Positions 24,601-28,478 of a stretch of DNA of 28,478 nt are shown one piece after another; positions within the stretch are counted from its first letter, which is position 1; each line of letters starts with the position of its first letter. Source of the stretch: Pirellulaceae bacterium (GTDB lineage Bacteria > Planctomycetota > Planctomycetia > Pirellulales > Pirellulaceae); contig JAKVBZ010000070.1 of assembly GCA_022448645.1 (NCBI GenBank), positions 1 through 28,478 on the forward strand, in the 5' to 3' direction. The notes under the pieces were generated by a model. The model was not told where the DNA came from, made no database searches, and worked only from the letters and a program-made list of their open reading frames with translations. Made by a program: the position numbers and the translations under genes.

Positions 24601-25866
24601 ATGAGACATAACATTCCGATTGGCGACTTGGGACCTTTGGCCGAACCGATGGCGGAAGCAGTGCAAACATGCGTGCATTGTGGTTTCTGCTTGCCGGTCT
24701 GCCCAACGTATCAGCTCCTCGGCGAAGAAATGGATTCCCCTCGAGGGCGCATTTTCCTCATGAAGGAAGTGCTCGAGGGAAATATTGAACTCGACGAAAC
24801 CACACCGTACACCGACCGTTGTTTGGGCTGTGTCGGATGTGTCACCGCCTGCCCTTCGGGAGTGCAGTACGGAGACCTGCTGACCAGTTTTCGTGCCCAC
24901 TCGGAATCAACTCGCCAACGTTCTTTATTAGATCGTTGGATGCGGCGCTTCGTACTAGAAACGCTACCTTATCCCAGCCGTTTTCGTTGGGGGATTCGTC
25001 TGGGCAGCCTGGCAAAACCATTCCGCCGTCTCCTGCCAGGTCGATTAGCCGACATGCTTGATTTGCTTCCTAACCGTCTCGAAGCAAGCCAGCCGTTGCC
25101 CGAAATCTATCCGGCCGAAAAACAACGTCGAGCGCGAGTCGCGTTACTTGCGGGCTGTGCCCAACAGGTTCTCGCACCGGACATCAACTGGGCAACGATA
25201 CGCGTGTTATCCGCTCAGGGCGTGGAAGTGGTCATTCCTCGCCACCAAGTTTGTTGTGGTGCTTTGGCGGCTCATACTGGGGCGGCACAACAAGCTCAAC
25301 AATTCGCACGGCAAAATCTGCTCGCCTTTCCGGACGACGTCGATGCTATTCTCACCAACGCCGCCGGATGTGGCAGTGGCATGCATGAATATGGGCTCTG
25401 GTTGCGTGGCGAGCCCGAACAGGAGGCAGCGGAACGCTTCGCCCAAAAGGTCGTCGACGTAAGCGTCTTTCTCACTCAACTGGGTACCACAGCACCGCCA
25501 CCCCTACCACAGCCCATGCGTGTAGCTTACCACGACGCCTGCCATCTGGCACACGCGCAAAAAGTCAAGGATCCACCCCGCCAATTATTGGCTAGCATTC
25601 CTAACCTCGAATTGGCCGAAGTCCCCGCAGGTGATATCTGCTGTGGGTCGGCAGGGACGTATAATATAGAACAACCGAAATTGGCCGCCGAGTTAGGTCG
25701 CCGCAAATGCACGGCGATCTTGTCCACCAAGCCGGACGCGGTCGCTGCAGGAAACATCGGTTGCCTAACACAAATCGAATCTCATTTACGTCGTGAACAA
25801 CAGACCATCCCAGTCCTGCACACCATGCAGATCCTGGACCGCTGTTACCGAGGGGTGACAGTTTGA
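24601..25866 (+). CDS. glcF: Glycolate oxidase iron-sulfur subunit
   Basis: GlcF carries electrons from the flavin subunits of glycolate dehydrogenase. The 421-aa protein has two [4Fe-4S] ferredoxin motifs near the N-terminus, [12 protein letters not shown] (24-35; C24, C27, C30, C34) and [12 protein letters not shown] (74-85; C74, C77, C80, C84). Two CCG (heterodisulfide-reductase-like) domains follow, the first around LLAGCAQQV and [11 protein letters not shown] and the second around [11 protein letters not shown] and [10 protein letters not shown]. This layout is normal for GlcF. It is separated from glcE by 6 bp, so the two are co-transcribed. The upstream GH10-like gene is 110 bp from glcE and may belong to the same transcript. 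Confidence 0.94.
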   Translation: MRHNIPIGDLGPLAEPMAEAVQTCVHCGFCLPVCPTYQLLGEEMDSPRGRIFLMKEVLEGNIELDETTPYTDRCLGCVGCVTACPSGVQYGDLLTSFRAHSESTRQRSLLDRWMRRFVLETLPYPSRFRWGIRLGSLAKPFRRLLPGRLADMLDLLPNRLEASQPLPEIYPAEKQRRARVALLAGCAQQVLAPDINWATIRVLSAQGVEVVIPRHQVCCGALAAHTGAAQQAQQFARQNLLAFPDDVDAILTNAAGCGSGMHEYGLWLRGEPEQEAAERFAQKVVDVSVFLTQLGTTAPPPLPQPMRVAYHDACHLAHAQKVKDPPRQLLASIPNLELAEVPAGDICCGSAGTYNIEQPKLAAELGRRKCTAILSTKPDAVAAGNIGCLTQIESHLRREQQTIPVLHTMQILDRCYRGVTV

Positions 25867-25920
25867 CTCAACCAACCATCGGCAACTTTCTTCGCTGGAC
25901 TTCGACCGTCGGATTTTCGT

Positions 25921-26775
25921 GTGAATCATTCCCCATCCAATTCTGACTCGATCCCGACCACAAAGACCAACACGGCTGTTCCCAAACCGTCTAAGCCTCG
26001 GTCTCGACGACGGTTGGTCTTGGCCGCCATCCTGTTGGGAGGAAGCGGTGTGGCGGCATGGGCTTTGGCGCGGGAACGAGCACCGGTTGTTCTGCACTAC
26101 GAGATTGTCAATGAATATCCACATGACCCCCAAGCTTTTTGCCAAGGCCTCGTCTTTGACAACGGATTTCTTTACGAGGGTACTGGCCAATACGGTAAGT
26201 CCTCTCTACGGCAGGTCGATTTAGAGTCTGGGAAAGTCCTGCACAAGATCAACTTAAATCGCAGAATATTTGGCGAAGGCATCACAGTATTCAACGGCCA
26301 AATTATTCAACTCACTTGGAAATCTCGTATCGGAATCGTCTATGATCAAGAAACTTTCACCCACAAAAAACAGTTTCCAATAGAAGGCCAAGGCTGGGGA
26401 ATCACTCACGACACGCAACACCTCATCGTCAGTGACGGATCGTCTACATTACGGTTCTTGGATCCCAACACCTATCAGGTCGTTCGAAAAATCCCGGTGA
26501 GCAGCCAAGGCCGTTTCGTAAAAGACTTGAACGAACTGGAATTCATTGATGGAGAAATATGGGCCAACGTCTGGACCACGGATGTGATTGCACGTATCGA
26601 TCCACAGTCGGGCCAAGTCAAGAGCTGGATCAATCTGAGCGGTTTAAAGCCTCGTGCCGTGCGACGAAACCGTGATGCCGTGCTGAACGGCATTGCTTAC
26701 GACGCAGATCAACAGAGGATATTTGTTACCGGAAAGAATTGGCCCACGCTCTTTGAGATTCGTGTCGCAAAATAG
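25921..26775 (+). CDS. Membrane-anchored glutaminyl-peptide cyclotransferase (plant-type beta-propeller)
   Basis: The product turns an N-terminal Gln of a peptide or protein into pyroglutamate. The 284-aa protein starts at a GTG and has a polar, Pro/Thr/Lys-rich N-terminus (1-32), a single hydrophobic helix (about 32-49), and an outer domain matching the five-bladed-propeller glutamine cyclotransferase family. HDPQAFCQGLVF (68-79) and FLYEGTGQYG (83-92) are the family's core; E86 aligns with the catalytic Glu of plant and Zymomonas enzymes as far as I can judge. DLNELEFIDGEIWANVW and VLNGIAYD are later family motifs. It faces the periplasm if the helix is an anchor. It follows glcF by 54 bp with no known functional connection. 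Confidence 0.88.
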   Translation: MNHSPSNSDSIPTTKTNTAVPKPSKPRSRRRLVLAAILLGGSGVAAWALARERAPVVLHYEIVNEYPHDPQAFCQGLVFDNGFLYEGTGQYGKSSLRQVDLESGKVLHKINLNRRIFGEGITVFNGQIIQLTWKSRIGIVYDQETFTHKKQFPIEGQGWGITHDTQHLIVSDGSSTLRFLDPNTYQVVRKIPVSSQGRFVKDLNELEFIDGEIWANVWTTDVIARIDPQSGQVKSWINLSGLKPRAVRRNRDAVLNGIAYDADQQRIFVTGKNWPTLFEIRVAK

Positions 26776-26821
26776 TCTAAGTGCACAAGCCAGGGATAAA
26801 GTTTCTCAACTCGGTCGTGGC

Positions 26822-28183
26822 TCAAGGACTCCCAATCTTCAACAAATGAGATTCTGTGCGAACGAGTATGGAATCACCGATCACAGCTGGTGAGGCCATA
26901 ATGCGTTCGGCCAGATCGTGTTCGGCAATTTTCTCGTATTCGTCACCCGTTCGAAAGATTGTCACCACACCGTCTTCGGAAAACGCGTGGATTCGATCAC
27001 CCGACACCACCAACGACGCAGAAAAATTTCCTCTCAATCTTTTCCGCCAGACCACCTCACCGTTAACCGCTTGCACACAACTAACCATACCCCGCTCCGT
27101 CACCGTGTAGATACGAGCATCCACAATCACAGCAGAAGGCCGCGTGGACGCCACATCAGGCTGGTTCCAGACGACGTGTGAATCAGTTACATCGTCATGT
27201 CCATCGGTACGAATGGCAAATAGGCCTTGGCCCGAAAATCCCGAATAGAAATAGACAACACCGTCATCTTCTACGGGACGAGGTACCAACGAAAACCCTT
27301 TGCCATGTCGCATTCGCCACAGCTCCTTGCCCGACGGAGGATCATACGCTGCAACCCATTGCGCTCCTGGCGAAAAAAGCTGCTGTCCATTCGCAGTTTC
27401 AATCAGTAGTGGAGTTGTAAACGACTTCAACGTTTCTGTGTCATCGCCTTCCAGTGGTGGGCGATTCGTACGCCAGACAATCTCACCAGTCGCCTTGTCC
27501 AGCCCTACCATGTACTGCTCCTCCAATCCATCGCAGGTCAGAATGAGCAGCGGTCCGGCCAAAATCGGTGAACTTCCTGGGCCAACACTGTGAGTTTCTT
27601 TGAGTTGATTGCGCCAGACTATTCGTCCGGATGCCATCTCCACGCAAAAGACACCAAACCGGCCAAAATGACAATAGAGTCGACCAGCCTCTAATACTGG
27701 AGTCGGAGACGCGTACGAATTCAAGCTGTGAATCGGAACTGGCTCGCCGAGTTCGACCAAATGGACGTTGTAAAGTTGTGTGCCGCTATGCAAGTCAATG
27801 CCCACAGCATGCAGCATTACAGACTGCGACACTTCCTTAGAACCTGCAAATCTGTCGCCCTCTAACTGCTGCGCACGAAGCTCCGCTGATGCTTCCATCT
27901 CGATACCGGTGGTGAGCCACACCTGTCCATCCATCACGACAGGAGACGACCAGCCTCGACCAGGCACCTTGGTTTTCCAAAGCAGATAGTCCGAATGTGT
28001 CCAGTCGTCTGGCAGATTCGCCGCACCCGCATCCCCCTGTCCGGACGGACCACGAAACTGAGGCCACGAGTCAGCAGCTCGACAGGTTCCGACTGCCCAA
28101 GAACACAAGCACACGAAACAGGCAATCACCCAAACACTACCGTCTGAGCGGATCTTACCAGCCCTAGTAACGATACTTAGCAT
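26822..28183 (-). CDS. Secreted PQQ-type (BamB-like) beta-propeller protein
   Basis: From the ATG at 28183 the protein is 453 aa; a GTG at 28222 and an ATG at 28219 are in-frame alternatives. A signal peptide is visible: basic start, hydrophobic core VWVIACFVCLCSWAVG (17-32), and a likely cleavage after CRAA (34-37). The mature part opens WPQFRGPSGQG (40-50), a hallmark of many planctomycete PQQ-repeat paralogues. Repeated blades of the type GLDKATGEIVWR, AYDPPSGKELWR, CVQAVNGEVVWRKRL and TGDEYEKIAEHDL follow. The repeats resemble quinoprotein and BamB propellers, but I see no clear heme or quinone catalytic site, so it is more likely a binding or scaffold protein. It converges on the glutaminyl cyclase gene with only 46 bp between stops. 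Confidence 0.85.
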   Translation of the reverse strand: MLSIVTRAGKIRSDGSVWVIACFVCLCSWAVGTCRAADSWPQFRGPSGQGDAGAANLPDDWTHSDYLLWKTKVPGRGWSSPVVMDGQVWLTTGIEMEASAELRAQQLEGDRFAGSKEVSQSVMLHAVGIDLHSGTQLYNVHLVELGEPVPIHSLNSYASPTPVLEAGRLYCHFGRFGVFCVEMASGRIVWRNQLKETHSVGPGSSPILAGPLLILTCDGLEEQYMVGLDKATGEIVWRTNRPPLEGDDTETLKSFTTPLLIETANGQQLFSPGAQWVAAYDPPSGKELWRMRHGKGFSLVPRPVEDDGVVYFYSGFSGQGLFAIRTDGHDDVTDSHVVWNQPDVASTRPSAVIVDARIYTVTERGMVSCVQAVNGEVVWRKRLRGNFSASLVVSGDRIHAFSEDGVVTIFRTGDEYEKIAEHDLAERIMASPAVIGDSILVRTESHLLKIGSP

Positions 28184-28478
28184 GTTCGCTCGTCGACAAA
28201 ACCAAACAGGATCCACCATCACTCATTCCTTTCTGGATGCCAAAATACGGGATGCGTCGCCGAACACCATCGTGCGATCTACCCCTCCTGTCACGGTACC
28301 GGGTGGCCCAACGCCACTCACTTCCTCTTCTGCACTCTTCCTGCGGACAGCCTGTTCCGCGCCACGTCATGACACCTCAAATCGATGGTCATCTACTTCA
28401 TTGCGGAAGGACACAGCTGTCCGGCTACAAAGCACCATTTCGCAACTAGCTTGTGTCGCCCCCCTTTGTCCCTATCCA
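28184..28478. other. Upstream region of the PQQ-type gene, at the window edge
   Basis: This stretch of just under 300 bp shows no convincing gene on either strand and no clear promoter. It presumably carries the PQQ-type gene's regulatory region. Confidence 0.4.

Noticed and set aside
1..28478. CRISPR arrays, insertion sequences, prophage, toxin-antitoxin or defence genes
   Set aside because: I found no regularly spaced repeats, transposase or integrase motifs, or recognisable defence domains on either strand.

Overview
The window reads as a chromosomal segment of a flagellated planctomycete, most like the Pirellulaceae. This is an inference from gene content, with no marker gene to fix it: LL-diaminopimelate aminotransferase, a PQQ-type beta-propeller protein with the WPQFRGP start seen in many planctomycete paralogues, an FHA-EAL protein, a GH10-like protein with its own N-terminal domain, and several small conserved-looking unknowns. 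Base composition looks only slightly GC-rich (judged by eye). Many starts lack a Shine-Dalgarno sequence; a few (desaturase, sialidase-like gene, proC, dapL, fliA) have a clear one. I see no tRNA, rRNA, CRISPR array, transposase or prophage gene.

Left third, mostly minus strand. A Delta-9-type fatty acid desaturase is followed 18 bp later by a rare-looking fusion of a TrhO-type tRNA U34 hydroxylase with an RluA-type pseudouridine synthase. Next comes a membrane-anchored zinc-ribbon protein of unknown function, then an aroA-udgb pair 3 bp apart. Divergent from aroA is an FHA-EAL protein with all recognisable EAL catalytic residues. It converges on a minus-strand pair, a secreted-sialidase-like BNR protein and an alkaline-phosphatase-superfamily phosphodiesterase.

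Middle. proC is followed by two small unknown genes on the minus strand. dapL is divergent from proC. A minus-strand flagellar regulatory block then reads flhA - flhF - flhG - small two-helix membrane protein - fliA. This is the classical flhA-flhF-flhG-fliA order with one inserted small gene. FlhG keeps the N-terminal DQAxxLR element known to stimulate FlhF, but its P-loop has lost both lysines.

Right third. About 1.1 kb without a convincing gene separates flhA from a divergent GH10-like gene. It holds four notable inverted repeats: a perfect 18-bp palindrome 54 bp before flhA, an 8-bp-arm hairpin, a 7-bp-arm repeat, and a perfect 11-bp-arm repeat just before the GH10-like start. The GH10-like protein appears to lack the catalytic acid/base Glu. 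glcE and glcF (glycolate oxidase subunits, no glcD in the window) and a membrane-anchored glutaminyl cyclase follow on the plus strand, converging on a secreted PQQ-type beta-propeller protein.

No single cluster stands out as a wholly new system. The best leads are the TrhO-RluA fusion, the FlhG with a degenerate P-loop, the acid/base-less GH10-like protein, and the repeat-rich flhA/GH10 intergenic region.
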